From Brevundimonas sp. (GTDB taxonomy: Bacteria > Pseudomonadota > Alphaproteobacteria > Caulobacterales > Caulobacteraceae): a stretch of DNA of 64,000 nt. The notes under the pieces were generated by a model. That model saw only the letters and a program-made list of their open reading frames with translations. It did no database searches and had not been told where the DNA came from. The position numbers and the translations under genes are program-made. The stretch is taken from positions 62,001 to 126,000 of the forward strand of contig NZ_JAUXQZ010000003.1 in NCBI RefSeq assembly GCF_030682035.1, written 5' to 3'. This document shows, piece after piece, positions 36,848 through 43,946 of the stretch (positions are counted from its first letter, which is position 1; each line of letters opens with the position of its first letter).

Positions 36848-37213
36848 ATGCTCCGAATCCTGGATCGCTATTTAGGAGCAGTCGCGGCGTCAATCGTTGC
36901 CGTAGTGATGTTGCTTGGGACCTACGCCCAATTCGCCTTTCCGTATTGGCGTGGGGGCCCGCCACTGGAAGGCTGCTATTTCGGCGACGCACTCATCGTA
37001 TTCATCGCCTGCGGTGACGGCGTTCCCGGTTTCGTTGAGCCTATTCTCACATGGGCCTGGTACCTGACCTGGGGGTGCTTCTGGCTGCTGGGCTTCTTCG
37101 TGCCGCTCGCCCCGATAATCGGCTTGCCCATTCTGATCGTCTGGGTGGGCGCGATCATCCTTGCAGTCCGATGGGCGTGGCGGACGTTCAAACGTCGAAC
37201 GCAAGCCGGCTGA
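36848..37213 (+). CDS. Small membrane protein, unknown
   Basis: This 121-residue protein has three hydrophobic helices (about residues 8-32, 66-90 and 84-110) and a basic C-terminus (WAWRTFKRRTQAG). Two cysteines lie in the loop between helices one and two. It begins at ATG 36848 in the region divergent from rsmE and ends 3 bases before the convergent acyl-CoA dehydrogenase stop. GC is lower than in neighbours. No family recognised. Confidence 0.7.
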   Translation: MLRILDRYLGAVAASIVAVVMLLGTYAQFAFPYWRGGPPLEGCYFGDALIVFIACGDGVPGFVEPILTWAWYLTWGCFWLLGFFVPLAPIIGLPILIVWVGAIILAVRWAWRTFKRRTQAG

Positions 37214-37216
37214 CCC

Positions 37217-38380
37217 TCAGAGCGTCCGCGCGATCAGCAGCTTCATGATCTCATTGGTCCCGCCGTAGATCCGCTGCACCCGCGCATCCTTGTACAGCTG
37301 GGCGATCGGATATTCGTTCATATAGCCGTAGCCGCCGTGCAGCTGCAGCATCTCGTCGATGACCTCGCCCTGGATGTCGGTGACCCAGTATTTGGCCATC
37401 GAGGCGGTGGCGGCGTCGAGCTTGCCTTGAAGGTGCAGGCCGATGCAGTGGTCGACGAACACCTTGGCCACGGTCAGCTTGGTCTTGACCTCGGCCAGTT
37501 TGAACTGGGTGTTCTGGAAGTCGATGACGCGTTTCCCGAACGCCTTGCGTTCCTTGACGTAGGCCAGCGTCTCCTGAAGCCCGCGCTCGGCAGCGGCCAC
37601 GCCCTGGACGGCGATGTTCAGCCGCTCCTGCGGCAGCTGCTGCATCAGCTGGATGAAGCCCTGACCCTCGCCGCCGCCGATGATGTTCTCGCCGGGGACC
37701 TTCACCTCGTTGAAGAACAGTTCGGAGGTGTCATTGCCCTCCATGCCGATCTTGTGGAGGTTGCGGCCGCGCTCGAAGCCCTCCGCCCCGTCGGTCTCGA
37801 CGATGATCAGGCTCGTGCCCTTGGCGCCCTCGGCCGGATCGGTCTTGGCCACGACGATGACGAAGTTGGCCAGCTGGCCGTTGGTGATGAAGGTCTTGGA
37901 CCCGTTCACCACATACTGGTTGCCCTGTTTGACGGCGGTGGTCTTGACCCCTTGCAGGTCCGAGCCCGCGCCCGGCTCGGTCATGGCGATGGCCCCGACC
38001 AGCTCGCCCGAGGCCAGCCGCGGCAGCCAGCGCGCCTTCTGCTCCTCGGTGCCGTAGTGCCAGATGTAGGGCATGACGATCGCATTGTGCAGCGAGATGC
38101 CGAAGTGATCCGCGCCCTTCCAGCCCAGCTGGCGCATCAGCACCACCTCATGCCGGTAGTCGCCGCCCATGCCGCCGTCGGCCTCGGGCATCGACAGGCC
38201 CAGAAGGCCGGCCTCGCCGGACTGGTTCCACAGCGCGCGCGGCACGGACGCCTTGGCGATCCACGACTGCACAACCTCAGGCGACGCATGCTCGTCGATC
38301 CATTTGCCGACGCTGTCGGAGAAGAGGGTGATCTCCTCTTCCTGCATGAAGGCGGGCTCGGGGACGTTGAGGACGTTCAT
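37217..38380 (-). CDS. Acyl-CoA dehydrogenase
   Basis: This 387-residue flavoenzyme has the acyl-CoA dehydrogenase fold: AIAMTEPGAGSDLQGVKTTA for FAD/substrate contact (in part), FITNGQLANFVIVVAKTDP, the FAD loop QLHGGYGYMNEYPIAQLYKDARVQRIYGGTNEI (in part). The catalytic base position in the IYGGTNEI motif is glycine rather than glutamate, so the base may lie elsewhere as in isovaleryl or long-chain types. It could act on branched or long acyl-CoA. The MerR regulator of the LiuR type upstream of the next gene suggests a link to fatty or branched acid breakdown. ATG 38380. Confidence 0.92.
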   Translation of the reverse strand: MNVLNVPEPAFMQEEEITLFSDSVGKWIDEHASPEVVQSWIAKASVPRALWNQSGEAGLLGLSMPEADGGMGGDYRHEVVLMRQLGWKGADHFGISLHNAIVMPYIWHYGTEEQKARWLPRLASGELVGAIAMTEPGAGSDLQGVKTTAVKQGNQYVVNGSKTFITNGQLANFVIVVAKTDPAEGAKGTSLIIVETDGAEGFERGRNLHKIGMEGNDTSELFFNEVKVPGENIIGGGEGQGFIQLMQQLPQERLNIAVQGVAAAERGLQETLAYVKERKAFGKRVIDFQNTQFKLAEVKTKLTVAKVFVDHCIGLHLQGKLDAATASMAKYWVTDIQGEVIDEMLQLHGGYGYMNEYPIAQLYKDARVQRIYGGTNEIMKLLIARTL

Positions 38381-38396
38381 GATCAAATCCGCTTCA

Positions 38397-38565
38397 ATGG
38401 CCCCTCTCCCGGCGGGAGAGGGCTTGAGCGCACGATCGCGCCAGCGATCGTTCTTGCGCGAAAGGGTGAGGGGATACGGCGCCCGGACGTCCTCCGCGGG
38501 ACGCCCTCACCCTCCCACTCGCTGGCGCGAGCGGGCCCCTCCCTCTCCCCTCGGGAGAGGGGTTT
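38397..38565. repeat. GC-rich palindromic intergenic repeats between the acyl-CoA dehydrogenase genes
   Basis: The gap has several inverted motifs: CCTCTCCCGGCGGGAGAGG, CGCACGATCGCGCCAGCGATCG, and CCCTCTCCCCTCGGGAGAGGG. Left and right sides are roughly inverted relatives (AAAGGGTGAGGGG against CCCTCACCCT). It is another intergenic repeat type and may form hairpins in the transcript joining the two genes. Confidence 0.65.
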
Positions 38566-40350
38566 CTAAAACGCCTCCGCCGGCATCGCCATCAGCACCT
38601 CGGCGCCGGTCTTCAGCTTGGCCAGATGCGCCCCCGTATCGGGCAGGATGCGCTCGACGAAATAGCGGCCGGTCATCAGCTTGTTGGCGTAGAAGGGATC
38701 GCTGGTCCCGGCGTCGATCTGCTTCTGGGCCGCGATGGCCATCTGCGCCCACATGTAGGCCAGCGCCGTCAGACCGAAGATGTGCAGATAGTCGGTCGAG
38801 GCCGCGCCCGCATTGTCCGGGTTCGCCATGCCGTTCTGCATCAGCCACATGGTGCCTTCCTGCAGCTTCTTTTTGGCGTCGGTCAGGCCGTCGATGAAGG
38901 GTTTGATCGGCGTGTCGCCGCCGTTCTCCGACACGAAGGCGTCGATTTCGGCGAACCAGCTCATGATGGCCCGGCCGCCGTTGGCGGGCAGTTTGCGGCC
39001 CACCAGATCCAGCGCCTGGATGCCGTTGGCGCCCTCGTAGATCATGGTGATCCGCGCATCGCGCAGATACTGGGACGCCGGGAAATGCTCGGTGTAGCCG
39101 CTGCCGCCGTGCACCTGCATGGCGAGGCTGGCGACGTGGAAGCCTTTGTCGGTCAGATAGGCTTTCAGCACCGGGGTGATCAGACCCATATAGTCGTGGG
39201 CCTTCTGCGCCTCTGCCGCATCGTCCGAGTGCTGAAGATCGGCCTGGAGCGCCGTCCACAAAATGAAGGCCTGACCGCCTTCGACGAAGGCCTTGGCCTC
39301 CAGCAGCATGCGGCGCACGTCGGGGTGGACCATGATGGAATCCGCCGGCAGCTCGGGACTCTTCGGCCCGGTCAGCGAACGGCCCTGCAACCGGTCATGG
39401 GCGAACTCGACGGCGGCCTGATAGGCGGCCGTCCCGATCGACAGGCCCTGCAGGCCGGTGCCGAGGCGGGCCTCGTTCATCATCACGAACATGGCCGCCA
39501 TGCCCTTGTTCTCGGTCCCGACCAGCCAGCCCTTCGCCCCGTCATAGGCCATGACGCAGGTCGAATTGCCGTGGATGCCCATCTTGTGCTCGAGGCCGGC
39601 GCAGGCCGCGCCGACGTTGCGCTCGCCCAGCGAACCGTCTTCATTGACGAACACCTTGGGCACGACAAACAGGCTGATGCCCTTGATCCCCTCGGGCGCG
39701 CCCTCGATCCGGGCCAGCACCAGATGGATGATGTTGTCGGTGAAGTCGTGCTCGCCCGACGAAATCCAGATCTTCTGGCCGGTGATGTTGTAGCTGCCGT
39801 CGCCATTCGGCACCGCCTTGGTGCGGATCAGGCCCAGGTCCGTGCCGCACTGCGGCTCGGTCAGGTTCATGGTCCCGCCCCATTCGCCGGTCGCCATCCT
39901 GGGCAGATACATCGCCTTCTGCTCATCCGACCCGTTGGCGTTCAGGCCCCAGTAGGCGCCTGCGGTCAGGCCCGGATACATCGAGAAGGCGGCGCTGGCG
40001 GCGGCGGTCATCTGGCCGAAGGCCATGGCCACCACAGCCGGCATCCCCTGACCGCCATGCTCGGGCAGGGCCGACAGGGCGGGCCAGCCGGCCTCGACCA
40101 TGGCCTTGTAGGCCTCCTTCCAGCCCGTCGGGCCGGTGACCTTGCCGTTATCCCATTTGCAGCCTTCCTGATCGCCGATGCGGTTCAGGGGCGCGATGAC
40201 CTCCTCGGCGAATTTGGCGCCTTCCTCGAGGATCTGGCCGACCAGGTCGGAGGAGACGTCGGCGAACCCGGGCTGGTTGGCGTAGCGGTCGATCTCCAGC
40301 ACTTCATTGAGGATAAAGGTCAGATCACGGACGGGCGCCTTGTAAGCCAT
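38566..40350 (-). CDS. Acyl-CoA dehydrogenase, large DmdC/FadE-like type
   Basis: This 594-residue enzyme belongs to the long acyl-CoA dehydrogenases with an extra N-terminal helix domain (MAYKAPVRDLTFILNEVL) and a C-terminal extension, as in DmdC (3-methylmercaptopropionyl-CoA dehydrogenase) and related beta-oxidation enzymes. FAD/substrate motifs are NLTEPQCGTDLGLIRTKA, KIWISSGEHDFTDNIIHLVLAR (in part) and QVHGGSGYTEHFPASQYLRDARI (in part), with the catalytic glutamate in IYEGANGIQALDL. It follows the MerR gene by only 4 bp. The real substrate is not certain, but many relatives use medium or long chain acyl-CoA. Confidence 0.94.
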   Translation of the reverse strand: MAYKAPVRDLTFILNEVLEIDRYANQPGFADVSSDLVGQILEEGAKFAEEVIAPLNRIGDQEGCKWDNGKVTGPTGWKEAYKAMVEAGWPALSALPEHGGQGMPAVVAMAFGQMTAAASAAFSMYPGLTAGAYWGLNANGSDEQKAMYLPRMATGEWGGTMNLTEPQCGTDLGLIRTKAVPNGDGSYNITGQKIWISSGEHDFTDNIIHLVLARIEGAPEGIKGISLFVVPKVFVNEDGSLGERNVGAACAGLEHKMGIHGNSTCVMAYDGAKGWLVGTENKGMAAMFVMMNEARLGTGLQGLSIGTAAYQAAVEFAHDRLQGRSLTGPKSPELPADSIMVHPDVRRMLLEAKAFVEGGQAFILWTALQADLQHSDDAAEAQKAHDYMGLITPVLKAYLTDKGFHVASLAMQVHGGSGYTEHFPASQYLRDARITMIYEGANGIQALDLVGRKLPANGGRAIMSWFAEIDAFVSENGGDTPIKPFIDGLTDAKKKLQEGTMWLMQNGMANPDNAGAASTDYLHIFGLTALAYMWAQMAIAAQKQIDAGTSDPFYANKLMTGRYFVERILPDTGAHLAKLKTGAEVLMAMPAEAF

Positions 40351-40354
40351 GGAG

Positions 40355-40840
40355 TTATGCTCTCGCTTTGAAGGGCTGGTGGTGGTGGTCCGGGTTGAGC
40401 CGGGCCTTGAGGAGATTGGCGTATTCGTCGGCGCCGGGCAGCAGGTCGGGGCGGTGCTCGCCCAGCTTGCGCTCCATCACGGCGCAGGCTTCCTCGGCCG
40501 TCTCGATGGCGGCGTCGAGGTCTTCGCGCTGCTGTTTCAGCGCCGCGATCTGGGCCCGATGGCGGCGCAGGGCGACCGACATCTGATGGGCGTTGTGATC
40601 ATCGTGGTCGTAGAGATCCAGCATCTCCTGGATCTCCAGCAGGCTGAAACCGATGCGGCGGCCGCGCAGGATCAGCTTCAGCCGTGCCCGGTCGCGGGCG
40701 TCATAGACCCGCGTCTGACCCTTGCGGGCCGGGGTCAGCAGACCCTTGTCCTCATAGAAGCGCAGGGCGCGCGCCGTCGCCCCGAACTCGCGACAGAGCT
40801 GACGGATGGAATAGGTGCGATGATCGTCGGCGGTCGCCAT
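40355..40840 (-). CDS. MerR family regulator (LiuR-like)
   Basis: This 161-residue regulator has the MerR winged helix (YSIRQLCREFGATARALRFYEDKGLL, in part, then RVYDARDRARLKLILRGRRIGFSL) and a coiled-coil dimerisation helix, without metal-binding cysteines in the MerR position. The RGRRIGFSLLEIQEMLDLYD sequence is typical of LiuR/AtuR-like regulators of branched-chain and fatty acid catabolism. It is followed by acyl-CoA dehydrogenase genes and preceded by a LiuR-like palindrome, so autoregulation and control of the two dehydrogenases is likely. Confidence 0.9.
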   Translation of the reverse strand: MATADDHRTYSIRQLCREFGATARALRFYEDKGLLTPARKGQTRVYDARDRARLKLILRGRRIGFSLLEIQEMLDLYDHDDHNAHQMSVALRRHRAQIAALKQQREDLDAAIETAEEACAVMERKLGEHRPDLLPGADEYANLLKARLNPDHHHQPFKARA

Positions 40841-40852
40841 ACAGCCGTCATA

Positions 40853-40871
40853 ACTTGACGTGCACGTAAAG
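40853..40871 (-). promoter_or_regulatory. LiuR-like operator
   Basis: ACTTGACGTGCACGTAAAG contains the perfect 10-bp palindrome ACGTGCACGT within an imperfect 16-bp inverted repeat (40855-40870). It resembles the TTGACGTTAACGTCAA-type sites recalled for LiuR regulators. It lies 13-31 bases upstream of the MerR start codon and also before the DUF2256 gene on the other strand. Confidence 0.65.
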
Positions 40872-40889
40872 GGAAGCCTTTAGCTCGGC

Positions 40890-41060
40890 ATGGGTCGCAA
40901 ACACGTCAACCTCTGCAATGCCCCTGACAAACGCGATCTGCCGCAGCAGACTTGGGTCGTCTGCGGCCGGCCGTTCTCCTGGCGCCGGAAACGGGCGCGG
41001 GACCGGGAGGCGGTGAAGGTCTGTTCGGACCGTCGCCGGGCCCTTAGGCGACGTCGGTAA
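40890..41060 (+). CDS. Small DUF2256-like protein
   Basis: This 56-residue protein is very basic and has VVCGRPFSWRRKRARDREAV and VKVCSDRRR, which match the DUF2256 consensus (CxxCGRPFxWRKKW...VKYCSDRCR). Of the four consensus cysteines, the first is replaced by tryptophan (QTWVVC) and the last by arginine (CSDRRR). A normal member would bind zinc. Here only two cysteines (25 and 45) remain, plus Cys9. It lies between the MerR regulator and the outer membrane protein gene. DUF2256 genes often stand next to photolyase or cryptochrome genes, but none is seen here. Confidence 0.75.
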   Translation: MGRKHVNLCNAPDKRDLPQQTWVVCGRPFSWRRKRARDREAVKVCSDRRRALRRRR

Positions 41061-41120
41061 TATCAGCTCATACCCGCCTAGCTACGGTCACGCTGGCGGC
41101 GCGAGCTCGGCAGCCGGGTT

Positions 41121-41879
41121 CTAGAACCGTCGCTCAAGCGCGACCAGCAGGCGGATCTGGCCGTCGGTATGGTCGCGGGCGGCGCCGGCGGCGAACAGGT
41201 AGCCGGCCTCGATCTCGAGTTCGGCGGGCAGCCAGGACGGGTGGGTCTCCCATTTGGCCATCGGGCCGATGTAGTGGGCCTGACGGCCGCCGAGGGCCCC
41301 GGCAACGCCGAGGTCGCCGAAGGCCTCGAGGCCGAGACGCAGATAGGGCGCGACCTCCCAGGTGGTGGAGGCGGCGTAGCCGTATTCAGTGGTGTTCTCG
41401 CCGGGCCGGTCGGTCAGGGGCTTTTTCACGACCAGATTGAGCAGGGCCTGGAAATTGTCCTGCGTTTTGGCCAGCAGCAGCTTGCCCTCGGCGACGCCGG
41501 ATTCATTGTGGATGCGTTGTTCGTATTCGCCATAGAGGCCGACATCGATGCCGAGGCCCGGGATCTGGCCGACATAGACGACGCCCTCGACGGCGATGGC
41601 GTCGAGCTTGCGTGCGGCCCCCGGCTCGTCCTCGACCTCGGCCAGGACGGCGAGGCTGAAACGGTCGCTGAAGCCGTGCTCCAGCTCGTAGACCGTGGTC
41701 TGGTCGCCGTCGGCGCTGCCACCGGACAAACGTCCGCTGCGTACCTCAAACTCGGTCAGGCCGTTGTTGACGTAGGGCGTATAGACTGTCTGGCCCAGGC
41801 CGGGTTCGGCCGCGGCCGCGCCGGCCCAGCACAGGGCCAGGGTGAAAACGCCGGCGGCCGCGGATCGTGCTCTCGTCAT
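41121..41879 (-). CDS. Outer membrane beta-barrel-like protein of the iron-uptake locus
   Basis: This 252-residue protein has a signal peptide (AGAAAA/EPGL) and alternating beta strands through to a C-terminal phenylalanine (LLVALERRF), so it is probably an outer membrane barrel. Segments such as YELEHGFSDRFSLAVLAEVE and YGYAASTTWEVAPYLRLGLEAFGDLG resemble a porin-like lining, read here in part. It is divergent from the cupredoxin-FTR1 pair and shares a Fur-like site with them. A function as an outer membrane partner in iron or copper import is inferred from context. ATG 41879 follows AGGA by 7 bases. Confidence 0.75.
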   Translation of the reverse strand: MTRARSAAAGVFTLALCWAGAAAAEPGLGQTVYTPYVNNGLTEFEVRSGRLSGGSADGDQTTVYELEHGFSDRFSLAVLAEVEDEPGAARKLDAIAVEGVVYVGQIPGLGIDVGLYGEYEQRIHNESGVAEGKLLLAKTQDNFQALLNLVVKKPLTDRPGENTTEYGYAASTTWEVAPYLRLGLEAFGDLGVAGALGGRQAHYIGPMAKWETHPSWLPAELEIEAGYLFAAGAARDHTDGQIRLLVALERRF

Positions 41880-41919
41880 AGTCATTCCTGTAGTTGAGAG
41901 GCAATCGCGTATTCCATCT

Positions 41920-41939
41920 TGCGAACGATTGTCAATCGC
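41920..41939. promoter_or_regulatory. Fur-like box
   Basis: TGCGAACGATTGTCAATCGC is a good match to the Fur box style of Caulobacterales and sphingomonads (TGCGAATGATTCTCAATAGC pattern), with the central inverted halves GCGA...TCGC. It lies midway between the two divergent start codons, 41-60 bases from the outer membrane gene and 32-51 from the cupredoxin gene. Confidence 0.6.
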
Positions 41940-41970
41940 GGTAATCCCCCACGCCTGGTTTTGGAGTGTT

Positions 41971-42327
41971 ATGACAATGAAGCGCCTGTCCCTGCGGCTG
42001 TTGGCCGTGGCCCTGATATCCGGACTTTCCGCGACCGGCAGTTTCGCGGGTGGTGAGCCATCGGTGACGGTGACGCTGCGGGACCACCGCTTCACCCCGG
42101 CGACGGTAACCGTGCCGGCACGGCAGCGGGTGCAGGTGGTGCTGATCAATCAGGATCGCGCCACCGAGGAGTTCGACAGCCACGACCTGCGCATCGAAAA
42201 GATGGTTACGCCGGGCGCGACGGTGCGCTTCTTCATCGGCCCGCTGCGGCCGGGCGCCTATGAGTTCGTCGGCGAGTTCCATCCGCTTACCGCCCAGGGC
42301 CAGATCGTCGCCGTCGCGGGGCAATAG
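41971..42327 (+). CDS. Periplasmic cupredoxin-fold protein (EfeO/P19-like)
   Basis: This 118-residue protein has a signal peptide ending near FAG and a cupredoxin-like domain: VTLRDHRFTPATVTVPARQ, INQDRATEEFDSHDLRI and YEFVGEFHPLTAQGQIVAV. It contains no cysteine, so it has no type 1 copper site. His, Glu and Met residues (SHDLRIEKM, GEFH) could bind copper or iron, as in P19/EfeO proteins that feed an FTR1 permease. It is 2 bases before the FTR1 gene and divergent from the outer membrane gene. Confidence 0.85.
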   Translation: MTMKRLSLRLLAVALISGLSATGSFAGGEPSVTVTLRDHRFTPATVTVPARQRVQVVLINQDRATEEFDSHDLRIEKMVTPGATVRFFIGPLRPGAYEFVGEFHPLTAQGQIVAVAGQ

Positions 42328-42329
42328 TC

Positions 42330-43151
42330 ATGCTGGCGGCGCTCCTGATCGTCTTTCGCGAAGTGCTTGAGGCGGGACTGATCATCGGCATTGTGCTGGC
42401 AGCGACCGTCGGCACGCCCGGGCGGCTGCGCTTTATCGGCTACGGGGCCGCCGGGGGTCTCGCCGGGGCCTGTCTGCTGGCGGTGTTCGCCCAAGGTCTG
42501 GCCGAAGCCTTCGCCGGGGCGGGGCAGGACCTGTTCAATGCCGCCGTCCTGGGTGTCGCGGTCCTGATGCTGGCCTGGCACACCGTCTGGATGGCCGGCC
42601 ATGCCCGGGCCCTGTCACAGGACATGACCGCACTGGGCCGATCGGTGGCGGTCGGCGACCGGACGCTGGTGGCTCTGGCGGTGGTCGTCGGGGTGGCGAT
42701 CCTGCGCGAGGGGGCCGAGGTGGTGCTGTTCCTGTTCGGCATCGTTGTCGCCGGCGGCGAGGCCCCGGCGGCCGTCCTGCTTGGCGGCCTGGGCGGCATT
42801 GTCGTCGGCGGGCTGTTGTCCTGGCTGATCTATCGTGGCCTGTTGATCATTCCGACCGGCCGGCTGTTCGGGGTCACCAACCTGCTGCTTAGCCTGTTAG
42901 CCGCCGGCATGGCGGGACAGGCAGCAGTTTATCTGGTCCGCGCCGGCCTGCTGCCGCCACTGGGCGACCAGATGTGGGACACCTCGGCCAGGTTGCCGGA
43001 CAACGGGCTGCTTGGCCGGTCGCTGCATGTGCTGGTCGGCTATTCCGATCGCCCGATGGGGATTCAGCTGGCTGCCTACGGGGTGGTGCTGGTCAGCCTG
43101 CTGTTGTTGCAGCGCCGCATGGCCGCCCCGGTCCCGCGCGGCACTGGGTGA
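42330..43151 (+). CDS. FTR1 family high-affinity iron permease
   Basis: This 273-residue protein has seven membrane helices with two REXXE-like motifs: FREVLEAGL in the first helix and LREGAEVV in the fourth. Both are needed for iron passage in EfeU/Ftr1. It has two Asp/Glu-containing loops and a C-terminal helix pair. With the cupredoxin it forms a minimal EfeUO-like ferrous/ferric iron uptake system without the EfeB peroxidase. The start codon follows the cupredoxin stop by 2 bases, so they form an operon. Confidence 0.92.
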   Translation: MLAALLIVFREVLEAGLIIGIVLAATVGTPGRLRFIGYGAAGGLAGACLLAVFAQGLAEAFAGAGQDLFNAAVLGVAVLMLAWHTVWMAGHARALSQDMTALGRSVAVGDRTLVALAVVVGVAILREGAEVVLFLFGIVVAGGEAPAAVLLGGLGGIVVGGLLSWLIYRGLLIIPTGRLFGVTNLLLSLLAAGMAGQAAVYLVRAGLLPPLGDQMWDTSARLPDNGLLGRSLHVLVGYSDRPMGIQLAAYGVVLVSLLLLQRRMAAPVPRGTG

Positions 43152-43343
43152 TTTTTCACCAAGGATAGCCCTGCCCCTATCCATCCGGCGTCTGGGCTTC
43201 TGCGCATGGATCTGGCGCTCTCGTGTGCCCGAAAGCTGGAGCGTGAATCCCCAGTCCACCCTCACGTTAGAACGATGTCCGCTTCCCGACCGGCCCGCCA
43301 TTGCGAATATCCGCTCGTCGAAGGTGGACGAAGCCCCAGCCGA

Positions 43344-43772
43344 TCACCCTTGGCGAACTTCGCGCGCCCTTTTCCACAGGACCGGCGCCGTGATGGCGAT
43401 CAGCACCAGGTTGGTCACCGCCGGGCCGACATCCAGGCCGGTGGCGTGGACGGCCAGCATCACGACCTCCAGAGCCAGCAGGCCGCTCGCGGCCATGACG
43501 AGCAACGGCCGGCCCTGTTTCCAGGACACCAGCGGGGCCAGCACCAGGACGGCGAGGATGATCTCGGCGATGCCGAGGCCGCGGACCAGGGTCGGCGCCA
43601 CCAGGGCGGGCCAGCGCATCAGCTCGATCAGATTGGCCATCGGCTCGCTGAGCTTTGCGTAGCCGGCGGCGATGAAGAACATCGCGATCCACCCCTGGAG
43701 CGTCCAGAGCGTCAGATTGCGGTAGCTGGCGTTGAGGCGCGAACGGGAGGGGGAGAGAGTCTGAGAAGTCAT
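43344..43772 (-). CDS. DoxX-like family membrane protein
   Basis: This 142-residue protein has four membrane helices, beginning with LQGWIAMFFIAAGYAKLSEPM, typical of the DoxX/DoxD-like group, then ELMRWPALVAPTLVRGLGIAEIILAVLVL (in part). Such proteins have been linked to oxidative stress or electron transfer, but no activity is known. It is convergent to FTR1, with 192 bp of non-coding DNA between. ATG 43772 was chosen. A longer open frame to 43922 adds a basic segment that looks non-coding. Confidence 0.82.
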   Translation of the reverse strand: MTSQTLSPSRSRLNASYRNLTLWTLQGWIAMFFIAAGYAKLSEPMANLIELMRWPALVAPTLVRGLGIAEIILAVLVLAPLVSWKQGRPLLVMAASGLLALEVVMLAVHATGLDVGPAVTNLVLIAITAPVLWKRAREVRQG

Positions 43773-43946
43773 TTTGGTTACGCCGGGGAGGGCGCTCTTG
43801 TTATTTGCAACAGCAGCGATGTCGGATCGCAATAGCCGTCCCGCAAGGGTGCGAAGCGTGAGCGTAACCATCCGTGACCGCCTTCTGCGTGAGCTACGGG
43901 GCCAGAGCGTGGCCGTATGCATAATTCCTTGTAATCTGACTTCGAT

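Noticed and set aside
43773..43946. Iron-responsive site before DoxX (TTGCAAATAAC)
   Set aside because: Only a half-site is visible and there is no second arm at the right distance, so it is not counted as a Fur box.
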